This document shows positions 6,670 to 15,282 of a stretch of DNA of 35,968 nucleotides, in pieces. Under the pieces are notes generated by a model that worked only from the letters and a program-made list of their open reading frames with translations, was not told the origin of the DNA and did no database searches. The stretch is taken from positions 1-35,968 of the forward strand of contig NZ_JBDIWA010000036.1 in assembly GCF_039794105.1 (NCBI RefSeq), written 5' to 3'. The translations under genes and the position numbers were made by a program. Source of the DNA: Kuenenia sp039794105. Its GTDB lineage: Bacteria; Planctomycetota; Brocadiia; Brocadiales; Brocadiaceae. Position 1 is the first letter of the stretch. The number at the start of each line of letters is the position of its first letter.

Positions 6670-7860
6670 ATGTCTATAGTATCAATTGCAAAATGTGACG
6701 ATTATACCCTGGAAAAGGTTTACCATGCGATACATCGGTCTCTAAGCTTGCTTAATGGCACTGAAATGCTTGTACGGCCAGGAAAAAAGGTACTGTTAAA
6801 ACTCAACCTTCTTTCATCATCACAACCACCGGAAAGAGCGGTAAATACCCACCCTGCAGTTGTCAGGGCGCTGGTGGATATATTTCAGAAAGATTTTGGA
6901 TGTGAGGTATATATTGGAGATTCATCAGGAAGCGTAAAAAACAGTTCCACGTTCAACGCCTTCCGGGTTACCCGTATCAACGAAATTGCGGAGAATACCG
7001 GCGCAAAGATTGTAAATTTTGATAAAGACAAATACATCGATGTTTACAACAAGGATTATGAAATCTTAGACAAATTCCGTATAGCCAGGACGTTGAGAGA
7101 GGTAGATTTTATTGTTTCCGTTCCTAAACTGAAAACGCACGGTTTAACGCAGTATACCGGAGCGATAAAAAACATGCTCGGCTCGATACCAGGCAATGGC
7201 AAAAAGAATGTCCATTTAATAGCGCCAAAACCAACCGTCTTTGCCAAGGCATTGGTGGATATTTACCAAATGGCGCCGCCCCATCTCATCATAATGGATG
7301 CAATTGTAGGCATGGAAGGAAACGGTCCTAATGCAGGAAACCCCAAAAAGGTCGGTTTAATTATTTCCAGCAGGGACAGCGTCGCGCTGGATACGGTAGC
7401 CAGCAACATCATTGGTTTCGAACCTATGGCCGTGCCAACTATCCGTTTTGCACATCAGCGCGGTTTGGGCATTGGCGAATTGAGCAATATTACTGTAGCA
7501 GGAGAATCCATTCAAAATGTAGCGGTGCATGATTTTAAAAAACCATCCAGCGGCGCACAGGACTTTGCGGGGAAGTATCTCCCCAATTTTCTTCTTGCTA
7601 TGATGTTTGACAATACCTGTTCTACCTTTTCCACCGTAAACCATTCCAATTGTACACGGTGTTATGAGTGTGTAAGAAATTGCCCTGCCGGCGCAATGTC
7701 AAAAGACACGGGAAAAGTAGTGGTCGACAAAAAGAAATGTATTGGTTGTTTTTGCTGTGATGAGGTATGCGATTTTCATGCAATAGAGATGAAACGCTCT
7801 CTGGTTGGCAGAGCGTTGCTCGGCATGGCAAAGGCTTTGGGAGTGGAAAAAGTCGAATAA
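6670..7860 (+). CDS. DUF362 protein with two 4Fe-4S ferredoxin clusters
   Basis: This 396-residue protein has an N-terminal DUF362 domain (about residues 5-290) with KVLLKLNLLS, DFIVSVPKLKTHGLT and GMEGNGP, typical of the family. A C-terminal 2[4Fe-4S] ferredoxin module follows. Cluster cysteines are C328, C331, C334, C338 (CTRCYECVRNC) and C357, C360, C363, C367 (CIGCFCCDEVC), so both clusters look intact. No signal peptide is seen, so it is cytoplasmic. The family is thought to act in electron transfer or cofactor biology, but no reaction can be assigned. It stands alone, with 111 bp before it and 119 bp after it. Confidence 0.88.
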   Translation: MSIVSIAKCDDYTLEKVYHAIHRSLSLLNGTEMLVRPGKKVLLKLNLLSSSQPPERAVNTHPAVVRALVDIFQKDFGCEVYIGDSSGSVKNSSTFNAFRVTRINEIAENTGAKIVNFDKDKYIDVYNKDYEILDKFRIARTLREVDFIVSVPKLKTHGLTQYTGAIKNMLGSIPGNGKKNVHLIAPKPTVFAKALVDIYQMAPPHLIIMDAIVGMEGNGPNAGNPKKVGLIISSRDSVALDTVASNIIGFEPMAVPTIRFAHQRGLGIGELSNITVAGESIQNVAVHDFKKPSSGAQDFAGKYLPNFLLAMMFDNTCSTFSTVNHSNCTRCYECVRNCPAGAMSKDTGKVVVDKKKCIGCFCCDEVCDFHAIEMKRSLVGRALLGMAKALGVEKVE

Positions 7861-7979
7861 ATTCCCACACTTTGCAGAAGAGAAAACAATGGCACTGTGA
7901 AATTTCAGGTCAATAGATTTATCAGACTGTAACCAATAAGGCAGAACGTTGCCAAAAAATTTTAATACCCTTGTAAAAA

Positions 7980-9344
7980 ATGGAACTAAAGTGGGCAAAT
8001 ATAATCCTTCCTGAAATCAAGGAACTTATCAGGACAAAAGACTTCAGCCGGCTGCGGGATTTTCTTCGCGAACGCCATCCCGCCGATATTGTCGACATTC
8101 TCGCCGGGCTGGAACCTGCAGAGAAGGTGGTAAGCTTCAGATTGCTTGACAAGAGCAAAAGTTCTGAAGTCTTTTCACTCTTTGATTCTTCAGAACAGGA
8201 AGCGCTCCTAAAGCAATTTACAGAACAACATGTAAGAACGCTTTTAATTGAAATGGAGCCGGACGACAGAACCCAGCTATTTGATGAACTTCCTGCAGAC
8301 GTTGTGGAAAGACTCCTGAAATTACTCCCGCCCGCGGAAAGAAAGGAAGCAAACGAGCTTTTAAATTATCCCCCAAACTCCGCAGGCCGCATAATGACCC
8401 CTGAGTTCGTGGGGCTTCAAATGCATATGACCGTTGCACGGGCGCTTGAACATATACGGAAAACAGGTTTGAACCGTGAAATTATTTACATATGCTATAT
8501 AGTTGATGAAACAAAAAAATTGCGGGGAGTGACCTCTCTCAAAAACATTATCCTTGCGAACCCAGACCAACTGATACAAGAGATAATGAATGAACATGTT
8601 TTATTTGTTCATACCACAGATGACCAGGAAGAAGCGGCAAAAGTAGTTCAGAAATACGACCTTCTCGCGGTGCCGGTAGTCGATAACGAAAACAGGCTCG
8701 TTGGCATTGTGACGGTTGATGATGTGCTTGATGTTGTAGAAGAAGAAGCAACCGAGGATTTTAAGAAAATGGCGGGTATTCAGACTATCGAAGAGGAATA
8801 TTTCCGCGTTGGAGTATCAAAACGCGTGATTAACCGGATAGTTTGGCTTGCGATACTTGTCATCGCTGCAACCATTTCACAAGCAATACTGAAGGGATAC
8901 TCAGAAATCTTAAGCTCGATGATTGCAATTGCCTATTTCATCCCTATGCTAACGGGTTCAGGCGGCAATACCGGTTCTCAGTCATCCACCCTTGTGATCC
9001 GGGCGCTGGCTACGGGGGAAATAAACACCAGGGAGTGGTGGAAAATTTTATTACGGGAATTACGGGTAGGGGTTGTGCTTGGACTGATTTTAGGATTTAT
9101 TGCTTTTTCCATTGCAGCAATATCCACAAAGCAAATCGCACTGGCCGCAACGGTAGGAATTTCCTTATTTTCCGTTGTGAGCGCCGGGAATATCGTAGGA
9201 GTATCTATCCCGTTGTTTTTCCGGCTGATAAAACTGGATCCGGCGTTTGTATCTGCACCATTGATTGCAACGTTACTGGACGCAACGGGACTTATTATTT
9301 ATTTCGAAATCGCCAGGAGGGTGCTTTTAATAACAACCCACTAA
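7980..9344 (+). CDS. mgtE: Magnesium transporter MgtE
   Basis: This 454-residue magnesium channel has the MgtE_N helical domain (about 20-125), two CBS domains that sense cytosolic Mg (about 138-195 and 202-258) and five membrane helices (about 285-450). The pore motif is PMLTGSGGNTGSQSSTL followed by VIRALATGEI. The length is normal and nothing is missing. The start ATG 7980 has no clear Shine-Dalgarno site, but no alternative start fits better. The 119-bp upstream gap is too short and shows no M-box-like structure. Confidence 0.93.
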   Translation: MELKWANIILPEIKELIRTKDFSRLRDFLRERHPADIVDILAGLEPAEKVVSFRLLDKSKSSEVFSLFDSSEQEALLKQFTEQHVRTLLIEMEPDDRTQLFDELPADVVERLLKLLPPAERKEANELLNYPPNSAGRIMTPEFVGLQMHMTVARALEHIRKTGLNREIIYICYIVDETKKLRGVTSLKNIILANPDQLIQEIMNEHVLFVHTTDDQEEAAKVVQKYDLLAVPVVDNENRLVGIVTVDDVLDVVEEEATEDFKKMAGIQTIEEEYFRVGVSKRVINRIVWLAILVIAATISQAILKGYSEILSSMIAIAYFIPMLTGSGGNTGSQSSTLVIRALATGEINTREWWKILLRELRVGVVLGLILGFIAFSIAAISTKQIALAATVGISLFSVVSAGNIVGVSIPLFFRLIKLDPAFVSAPLIATLLDATGLIIYFEIARRVLLITTH

Positions 9345-9484
9345 CATTTTTTCCCCAACAGCATGGACGAAGCATTTGCCCGTTCGGGTATGAACGCATT
9401 TATGACAATTTATAGCAAATACTTCGCCCCTGCTTCCCTTAAAAAAATACCGCTAAAATCGCAAGGAACCCGTATAAACGAAGC

Positions 9485-9513
9485 TTGACTTTTTTTTTGA
9501 CCGATGGTATCCT
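9485..9513 (+). promoter_or_regulatory. Candidate sigma-70 promoter for the 97-residue/TPR gene pair
   Basis: TTGACT (9485-9490) and TATCCT (9508-9513) are separated by 17 bp, with a T-run in the spacer. A small inverted repeat GTATC-CTCT-GATAC lies across the -10 and start region. The first start codon follows at 9564. Confidence 0.45.
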
Positions 9514-9563
9514 CTGATACTTTTATCATTGAGAATTATAGCAAACTTTGAAAGGAGGCGCGA

Positions 9564-9857
9564 TTGCCATATCAACGCAAATCTTCAAACGAAAATATCG
9601 TCTTGCTTGGCCTTGCATTTGACCACGAAGATAATCATAAAAGGATTACCACGGGAGAAGATTTTTATATCCTTGGCGGATCTGCCAAAACCCATGATAA
9701 CCTTGTTGAAAAGGTGATGGCTTTTAATGAAACCGTTAAAACATACGGCAAAAAATTAGAAGACCTTTCTAAAACCGAGTTTTATGAAATCGTTAAAAAA
9801 ATTGACGATAAAAACAAAAAAATGTTCTGGTTTTATCCCAACCAAATAAACTTATGA
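9564..9857 (+). CDS. Small conserved-looking hypothetical protein, 97 residues
   Basis: This is a charged cytosolic protein without signal or membrane segment. I do not recognise its family. It starts at TTG 9564, with AAAGGAGG 5 nt upstream, which supports real translation. The sequence has a hydrophobic beginning (NIVLLGLAFDHEDNHKRITTG) and a Lys-rich helical second half (VKTYGKKLEDLSKTEFYEIVKKID). Its stop overlaps the ATG of the TPR gene (ATGA at 9854-9857), so the two are co-translated and probably function together. Confidence 0.65.
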   Translation: MPYQRKSSNENIVLLGLAFDHEDNHKRITTGEDFYILGGSAKTHDNLVEKVMAFNETVKTYGKKLEDLSKTEFYEIVKKIDDKNKKMFWFYPNQINL

Positions 9858-10654
9858 TACGAATTGCACCTCTTTTATTACTACTCAACCTGTTTTGTGC
9901 CCTCCAAATTTTCGCAACAGAATTCTTTGATGATTTTGAGATACACTACAAGTTGGGAAACGAATACAATATGCAGGGAATGCTGGATGAGGCAATCTCG
10001 GAATACCATGCCGCAATAAAGATAAATCCAGGCCATGCAAATATTTACAATAACCTTGGGGTTGCGTATAGCAAAAAAAGGATGTTTGACAAAGAAATAG
10101 AGTCATACAAAACGGCAATTGACCTGAATGCCGAATTTGAGGATGCATATTTTAACCTGGCAATTGCATATGGCTCGAAAGGCATGGTAGATGAGGAAGT
10201 ATCCACTTACCAAAAATTAATAAGCATCGATCCGTATAATTTAGAGGGTCTGTACAATTTAGGGCATGCTTACCGTAAGAAAGAGAAATATGATGAATCC
10301 ATTGCCGCATACAAAAAAGTAACGGAACTCTATCCTGATTATTTCAATGCGCAGTTCAATTTGGGGGTTGTCTATGGGCAAAAAGGCATGTTAGCCGAGG
10401 AAATTATTCAATACAAAAAAGCGTTGGCATTATCGCCAAACGACGCAAAGATTCACTTTAACCTTGGTATTGCTTACGGTGAAATGAAAATGGTTGAAGA
10501 TCAAATACGCGAATTTAAAGAAGCCCTTGCTATAGATCCCTATTACATTAAAGCTTATAAAAATCTGGAATCTGCCTATCGGCAAAAAGGATTGATTGAA
10601 GAAGCAGATGATGAACTATCAAAGTACCACAATCTGACCGGGGTGGAGAGGTAA
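9854..10654 (+). CDS. Exported tetratricopeptide repeat protein
   Basis: This is a 266-residue protein. A signal peptide (IRIAPLLLLLNLFCALQIFA) is followed by about seven consecutive 34-residue TPR units from residue 30 to the end. The repeats show the usual pattern (e.g. AEFEDAYFNLAIAYGSKGMV, NDAKIHFNLGIAYGEMKMV). It is likely a periplasmic or anammoxosomal protein-protein interaction scaffold. It overlaps the small gene upstream by 4 bp. The partner proteins are unknown. Confidence 0.88.
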   Translation: MIRIAPLLLLLNLFCALQIFATEFFDDFEIHYKLGNEYNMQGMLDEAISEYHAAIKINPGHANIYNNLGVAYSKKRMFDKEIESYKTAIDLNAEFEDAYFNLAIAYGSKGMVDEEVSTYQKLISIDPYNLEGLYNLGHAYRKKEKYDESIAAYKKVTELYPDYFNAQFNLGVVYGQKGMLAEEIIQYKKALALSPNDAKIHFNLGIAYGEMKMVEDQIREFKEALAIDPYYIKAYKNLESAYRQKGLIEEADDELSKYHNLTGVER

Positions 10655-10725
10655 AAAACATACATCTTATTTTAGTTTTCAGACAATAACGTAAACGTTG
10701 TAAAAACCAAAGGAGGAAGAGAAGA

Positions 10726-11052
10726 ATGCTCAACAAGGTCAACACAGTGATCGACAAGTTAAATGGAGTTGTTTCTGAGAAATCAGAGAAGGTTATGACA
10801 AACAAAAAAGTAGAGGGAATGGTAAACGGCATCGGCGCAATGGTTACCTTTCTCGGCGCGATTGCTTTTGGTATAGTCTTCATCATGTGTACCGCCAGTT
10901 TAATGAAAACCGGAAAGAATTATGTCGTGAGGCCTACCGCTGATGCAGCCGTAGAAGAAGGAGGAGCAGAAGAAGGAGCAGAAGAAGGAGCAGAAGAGGT
11001 GGAAGATGCTGAATGGGGACACGGTGAAGAAGATGAGGATGAAGATGAATAA
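10726..11052 (+). CDS. Single-membrane-span protein with highly acidic tail
   Basis: This 108-residue protein is of unknown family. An amphipathic, Lys-containing N-terminal half is followed by one membrane helix (about residues 36-62, GIGAMVTFLGAIAFGIVFIMC). The tail of Ala/Glu repeats (GGAEEGAEEGAEE) ends in EEDEDEDE. The repeats are a short tandem GGAGCAGAAGAA array at the DNA level (10970-10998) that could vary in length. Translation is supported by AAAGGAGGAAG upstream of ATG 10726. An acidic tail could bind cations or basic proteins, but this is a guess. Confidence 0.7.
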   Translation: MLNKVNTVIDKLNGVVSEKSEKVMTNKKVEGMVNGIGAMVTFLGAIAFGIVFIMCTASLMKTGKNYVVRPTADAAVEEGGAEEGAEEGAEEVEDAEWGHGEEDEDEDE

Positions 11053-11084
11053 GACACGGCAGATGACCGGTATCATTTTTATTT

Positions 11085-11102
11085 AACGTTACTTATAACG
11101 TT
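11085..11102. repeat. Short inverted repeat AACGTTA-CTTA-TAACGTT
   Basis: Perfect 7-bp arms with a 4-nt loop lie between the acidic-tail gene and the next one and run into TTTT. The stem is AT-rich and weak, so it is either a poor terminator or an operator-like site. Confidence 0.35.
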
Positions 11103-11124
11103 TTAAAAGTAAGTGGGATGGCAT

Positions 11125-11727
11125 ATGGTAAAAAAAATCTTTCTCGTAACGAATAGCATCTTTATTGTCTTTGCCCTCTGTTTTTTAGCACCAGCACAAG
11201 CAGTATCCTTACGTTTAGCGCCAGAGCAGATACAGGAGGCAATCCAGTACGGAAGGCAAAATAAAGAGGTTGATTTCGTTGCCTTTTCAAAAGAATGGAC
11301 GGTATCCCTCGGAAAGGGAATAGGCTTTGCCACATTATTCACTCCTTACCACAATGTTGCTTACAAGGCAAAAAAGTTTGAAATAGAACACAAAAATCTT
11401 ACCAACCGGGACATTTTGAATGCTTTAGAAATAGGAAATGCGCTTGTGTTTACCGTAACTGTTTACGGGGACGCATTTAATTTCGCAGTATTTCAAACTG
11501 CAAAACTTTGTCAAAAGGATCTGGAAATCAGACCTATATATGAATTTAAACCTGATATAGCCGATGCCAGTGAATTTTGGCCAAATCCCCCAAGCCAAAT
11601 GGCAAGATTGGTATTTAAATTTCCTGTTTACGATATTGATTTAAATACGCCACTAACATTGGTTGTTTTTGATCCGGAAGAAGAAAAAGAGGCGTCATTC
11701 CTTTTCGATTTAGAAAAAATGAAATGA
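11125..11727 (+). CDS. Exported hypothetical protein, 200 residues
   Basis: The protein has a clear signal peptide (KKIFLVTNSIFIVFALCFL, cleavage after APAQA). The mature region of about 175 residues has mixed alpha/beta character and no family I recognise. Motifs such as RLAPEQIQEAIQYGRQNKEV near the start and DPEEEKEASFLFDLEK at the end recur in none of the neighbours. ATG 11125 is preferred over the GTG four codons upstream because it puts the basic KK directly before the hydrophobic core. It is likely periplasmic and belongs to the cluster of exported unknowns at 9.5-12.6 kb. Confidence 0.72.
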   Translation: MVKKIFLVTNSIFIVFALCFLAPAQAVSLRLAPEQIQEAIQYGRQNKEVDFVAFSKEWTVSLGKGIGFATLFTPYHNVAYKAKKFEIEHKNLTNRDILNALEIGNALVFTVTVYGDAFNFAVFQTAKLCQKDLEIRPIYEFKPDIADASEFWPNPPSQMARLVFKFPVYDIDLNTPLTLVVFDPEEEKEASFLFDLEKMK

Positions 11728-11823
11728 ATTTTATATTCCTGCCACATATATTCTTACGATAACATGGTGCTTAAACAAGATAAGCTCGTTACCTCCAAAC
11801 TTAACCCATAAAAGGGGGCGATT

Positions 11824-12639
11824 ATGGCAAAATTTGTCACGCTCTTTCTGGCAGCGATGGTATTTTTTACACTAACAGGATGTATTACTGTTGAGACAAA
11901 AACCAGCAAAGATACTGAGGCAAAGTTGACACAGATTGATCAAAAAGCAAATACCTTCGAGAAACAATTTAAAGATTTGGATTATACTACAAAAAATGCG
12001 ACAACACGCATTGAAATGCTTACACAAAAGAATATGAGTATGGATGCAAAATATTCGAATTTATATGAAATGCTAACTACTATCAGAGCCGACCTTGAAT
12101 CAAAAAACAATTCCATGGAAACCACCCTTTCTTATCTCACAAACGATATAGAGACTATTGAAAAACATCTGGGTGAAATCGAGAAGGCAAACTCTGAGCT
12201 ACGCAATCAGATTGCTATCCTGCAAAACCAACGTTTGATTAGCCAAAAAGAAGATACTACGGTTGCGAAAAAAACAATTATACCACAAACAAAAGAAACA
12301 CCTCTCGCAAACCGTGAACTGATTAAAGAGGGAGAAGATGAAGTAGAATTCCCTGAATACGAGGAAGCACTGGAAAGCGGCAAAGACGAAAAAGTGCAGG
12401 AGATTCAAACAGATAAAAAACCTTTTGCGAGGGAAGAAACGAAAGAATTATCCGATGTGCAAAAAAAGGAAAGATTACAAACACTCTTAGATGACGCATT
12501 AGAGCAATATCGGGAAGGAAACTACCAGGAGGCAATTGCGAGATGGGAAAAAGTGCTTGAACTGGAACCTGATAATCTGGAGGCAAAATTCAATATCGAA
12601 ATAACCAAAGAAAAAATGAAATCGCTGTCCAAAAACTGA
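11824..12639 (+). CDS. Lipoprotein with coiled coil and C-terminal TPR
   Basis: This 271-residue lipoprotein has the lipobox LTGC (Cys20) at the end of its signal peptide. A long coiled coil (about residues 30-140) shows heptads of KLTQIDQKANTF and LRNQIAILQNQR. An acidic low-complexity linker follows, and then a TPR-like hairpin (ALEQYREGNYQEAIARWEKV, about 218-260). The arrangement recalls CpoB/YbgF-like envelope proteins in reverse layout but is not clearly one of them. An AAAGGGGG ribosome site precedes ATG 11824. Confidence 0.8.
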   Translation: MAKFVTLFLAAMVFFTLTGCITVETKTSKDTEAKLTQIDQKANTFEKQFKDLDYTTKNATTRIEMLTQKNMSMDAKYSNLYEMLTTIRADLESKNNSMETTLSYLTNDIETIEKHLGEIEKANSELRNQIAILQNQRLISQKEDTTVAKKTIIPQTKETPLANRELIKEGEDEVEFPEYEEALESGKDEKVQEIQTDKKPFAREETKELSDVQKKERLQTLLDDALEQYREGNYQEAIARWEKVLELEPDNLEAKFNIEITKEKMKSLSKN

Positions 12640-12660
12640 GAGAGAAGGAGAGAAGCCCCC

Positions 12661-12690
12661 CATTGGTTAATCCCAATGCCTTCCTTTTTT
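12661..12690 (+). terminator. Intrinsic terminator after the lipoprotein gene
   Basis: CATTGG (12661-12666) pairs with CCAATG (12673-12678) around a 6-nt loop and is followed by CCTTCCTTTTTTT. It lies 22 bp after the stop codon. The stem is short, so the call is moderate. Confidence 0.5.
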
Positions 12691-12878
12691 TATGAAAATT
12701 GTTTTCCACGAAATACCACATTTTCAATTAAATCAAGCCTTCGGCAATTTTTTTACAACACCTATGCAGGGGTGAGCCATCTGTTCATCCCTGCCACCCT
12801 GCACGATTCAAAACGTTTGTTTTTATTTCCGTTTGTGCAAACACAAGATTCGCCACTACAAAAGAGCTTTGAAATTTC

Positions 12879-13001
12879 GTAACAGTTCACCCCTTCTGGA
12901 TTGTCCCAGCATTTGAAAAGTACCCACCCCTAGCCCCTCCCAAGAGGGGAATACAATAATTTCCCTCTTGGGAGGGGATTAAAGGGTGGGTGAACTGTTA
13001 C
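12879..13001. mobile_element. IS66-type miniature element (123 bp) with CCCTCCCAAGAGGG hairpin
   Basis: The element begins GTAACAGTTCACCC and ends with its exact complement GGGTGAACTGTTAC (14-bp inverted ends). It is flanked on both sides by GAAATTTC (12871-12878 and 13002-13009). That octamer is itself palindromic, so the inverted repeat appears 22 bp long. The interior is almost one hairpin with the core CCCCTCCCAAGAGGG / CCCTCTTGGGAGGGG. GTAA ends and 8-bp duplications are the known signature of IS66-family insertion sequences. No transposase is encoded. A related copy lies at 35718-35836, and the same hairpin core lies at 19838-19907. Confidence 0.65.
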
Positions 13002-13470
13002 GAAATTTCTTAAAACAGTTCAGCTTACCGCGCTGAGGTACTACCGTATTCTTGTAAAAATTACCAATATCCAATGTAAATATTACACGGTTTTGTATAC
13101 ATAAACCTATCTTGCGATATATGCGTAAAAGGTTTTAAAAGCCGTAACAACACACCATTAAACACATAAAGCATACATAATATTCCTCTTGCCTTTCTGG
13201 AAACGCTTGGCATTCCCATTGCTATCTTACATTACAACATTTACACAGGTACGTATTGCAAGATGCCCCCTCATTAATTACCAGTAATATTACCGAAGAG
13301 TTTAAAATCAAACATCCATGGCCTGAAGGTCATAAAAGGGGATAAAAATAAATAATCCACAGATTAGGCAGATTTCCACATATAGGTAAGCCGTTTTTAA
13401 TTTGCATTATTCGGTGAAATCTGAGGACAAAAGTATTTTCAGATGAACAACACAGTCTTTGCCATGTTAA

Positions 13471-13491
13471 AACAACCCTGTCAGGGTTGTT
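13471..13491. repeat. AACAACCCTG-T-CAGGGTTGTT palindrome (copy 2)
   Basis: Perfect 10-bp arms surround a central T, about 57 bp upstream of the GT39 start. The core is identical to the copy at 1320-1334. It is followed by TTCTTTC, so weak termination is possible. Confidence 0.55.
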
Positions 13492-13548
13492 TCTTTCATT
13501 TTCAGGTGAAATGAGAAAGATAAGCACCACCGATGAAATCGGCAATTT

Positions 13549-15282
13549 ATGAAGAAAAAAGAGAACCCTTTCAACGTATCTGCTATACCACCCATGAGAA
13601 TAATCCAGTTGCGTACCCTCACAAAACAACACTACCTGTTTGGGATGCTTACCGGCATAAGTATTTTCCTTTTTTTCTTTGAACTGGGCAGCCGAAGTTT
13701 TGAGGTCAGGGATGTCCGTAGGTTTGCGGAGATCGCGCAGGAGATGCTGCAAAACGGTAACTGGCTGATACCCTACAAGCATGACAAGATTTATATGAAC
13801 AAGCCCCCCATGTTCATGTGGCTGATTGCTCTTTTTTCTTCTATCGGACAACACGTTACTCCCCTTACCGCCCGGCTGCCTGGCGCTATTGCAGGTCTTG
13901 CAAGTACCCTAACAACCTTCTGCTTTGTCAAAAAATTTTCCAGCAAACGCACTGCCTTCATAGCTGCGGTAGTCCTTGCAACTACCCAGAGATATTTCTG
14001 GTATGGAAGGACTTCCTTACCCGACATGCTCTTCACCACTTTTATCATGCTTGCCCTCTATTCTTTCTACCTTGGATACAAACAAAAGAAGAATTTTTAT
14101 ATTTGTGTGCATTTTTTTACATTCCTTGCAACTTTAACAAAGGGACCCCTCGCGATTATTTTTATCTTCGGTATTATTGCAGCATTCCTCGCCCTTCAAA
14201 GAAATTTAAGGGCTATGAAAGAGATGAAATGGCGATGGGGCATTATACTATTTATAACAATAACCGGGTTATGCTTTGCATTTTGCCTAAAGGTGGGTTT
14301 CGAACCATTTATCGCCACGATAAAGAGGGAATTCTTAACCCGGGTGAATAACCCCATAACCCATAGCGAGCCTTTTTACTATTATTTTGTGAATATCTGG
14401 ACGGATTTCCTGCCTTGGTCATTATTTATTCCGGTTGCCGTGATCTTTGCCTATAAAAAATGGCGGGAAAGAGACGATTTCATTACCTTTACCTTCTGTT
14501 GGACAATACTCATTTTTGTATTTCTCTGCACATCAAGGGCAAAGCATCCACGATATATGCTCCCCCTCTATCCTGCGTTCTCAATCGTAACAGCAAGCCT
14601 CATTGCTGATACCTTGAAAAAAACGGTTATGATCTTTTCGTGGCTACAGGTATCGGTGCGTTGGATTATTTTTGTAATGGCAGGAGGAGGAGCAATCCTC
14701 CTTGCTGTTGTACCTGCCTACCTCTTTACATATTCATGGATTGGAATATTCCTCTCCCTTATCACACTCCTTATCTTAGCCGGGGTATTTCTATCCCTCC
14801 GTTGGAAGATCGGATTCGCCAATGCATGTTTTACAATGTGCATGTTTGCATCAATCATCGGATGGGGAATATACATTCACTGCCTTACGGTTCATTCGAA
14901 GGAAGTAACTTTTGGTACAAAACTAACCGATGTAATAAAAAAAGATATTGGAGACCCGAATATCTGTGATATACGCGGGTATAAATTGAGTGAATCGTTA
15001 TGGACTGTTATAAACCTAAGTTTGAACACCAATATCTCCCTAATCAAAAATATCAATGAGTTAAAGACCTTTTTAAACACTTCAGAACGCCTGCCGGTCT
15101 GCATTATTGAAAAAAATACTTTTCTTGACATAAAAAACAGTTTGGCGGATACTACATTAAACACCATGGATATTTATACAAAAAAGCGTATGGTAACACT
15201 TATTTTCAAAAGAGAGCGCCAGACAAACCAGACATTTTCATCGGAATGGCAGGGCATCGAAGAAGAAGGGAATCATAGATGA
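13549..15282 (+). CDS. GT39-family (ArnT/PMT-like) membrane glycosyltransferase
   Basis: This 577-residue integral membrane enzyme has about 11-12 hydrophobic segments. It transfers a sugar from a polyprenyl-phosphate donor to lipid or protein outside the membrane. The N-terminal loop FEVRDVRRFAEIAQEML...KHDKIYMNKPPMFMW has the acidic catalytic region typical of ArnT/PMT_2 proteins, although the usual leading D-E is here E-V-R-D. It is followed by ARLPGAIAG and SLPDMLFT. The soluble C-terminal tail (about residue 450 onward) is short. It overlaps the GT2 gene by ATGA. The ribosome site at ATG 13549 is weak, so the alternative ATG at 13594 is possible. Confidence 0.85.
   Translation: MKKKENPFNVSAIPPMRIIQLRTLTKQHYLFGMLTGISIFLFFFELGSRSFEVRDVRRFAEIAQEMLQNGNWLIPYKHDKIYMNKPPMFMWLIALFSSIGQHVTPLTARLPGAIAGLASTLTTFCFVKKFSSKRTAFIAAVVLATTQRYFWYGRTSLPDMLFTTFIMLALYSFYLGYKQKKNFYICVHFFTFLATLTKGPLAIIFIFGIIAAFLALQRNLRAMKEMKWRWGIILFITITGLCFAFCLKVGFEPFIATIKREFLTRVNNPITHSEPFYYYFVNIWTDFLPWSLFIPVAVIFAYKKWRERDDFITFTFCWTILIFVFLCTSRAKHPRYMLPLYPAFSIVTASLIADTLKKTVMIFSWLQVSVRWIIFVMAGGGAILLAVVPAYLFTYSWIGIFLSLITLLILAGVFLSLRWKIGFANACFTMCMFASIIGWGIYIHCLTVHSKEVTFGTKLTDVIKKDIGDPNICDIRGYKLSESLWTVINLSLNTNISLIKNINELKTFLNTSERLPVCIIEKNTFLDIKNSLADTTLNTMDIYTKKRMVTLIFKRERQTNQTFSSEWQGIEEEGNHR

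Larger units (their letters stand above)
12640..13548. other. 909-bp gene-free gap
   Basis: It contains the terminator at 12661, a miniature element at 12879-13001, AT-rich sequence with no recognisable gene at 13010-13470, and a palindrome at 13471-13491. The frames at 12676-12882 (+) and 13330-13854 (-) lack ribosome sites and protein-like features and are not called. Confidence 0.6.

Noticed and set aside
7861..7979. M-box magnesium riboswitch before mgtE
   Set aside because: The gap is only 119 bp and shows no long conserved helices or terminator hairpin.
12676..12882. 68-codon plus frame after the lipoprotein gene
   Set aside because: It begins inside the terminator hairpin, has no ribosome site and runs into a repeat element.
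13330..13854. 174-codon minus frame
   Set aside because: Its 5' part is antisense to the GT39 gene and it crosses a palindromic repeat; no protein family features.
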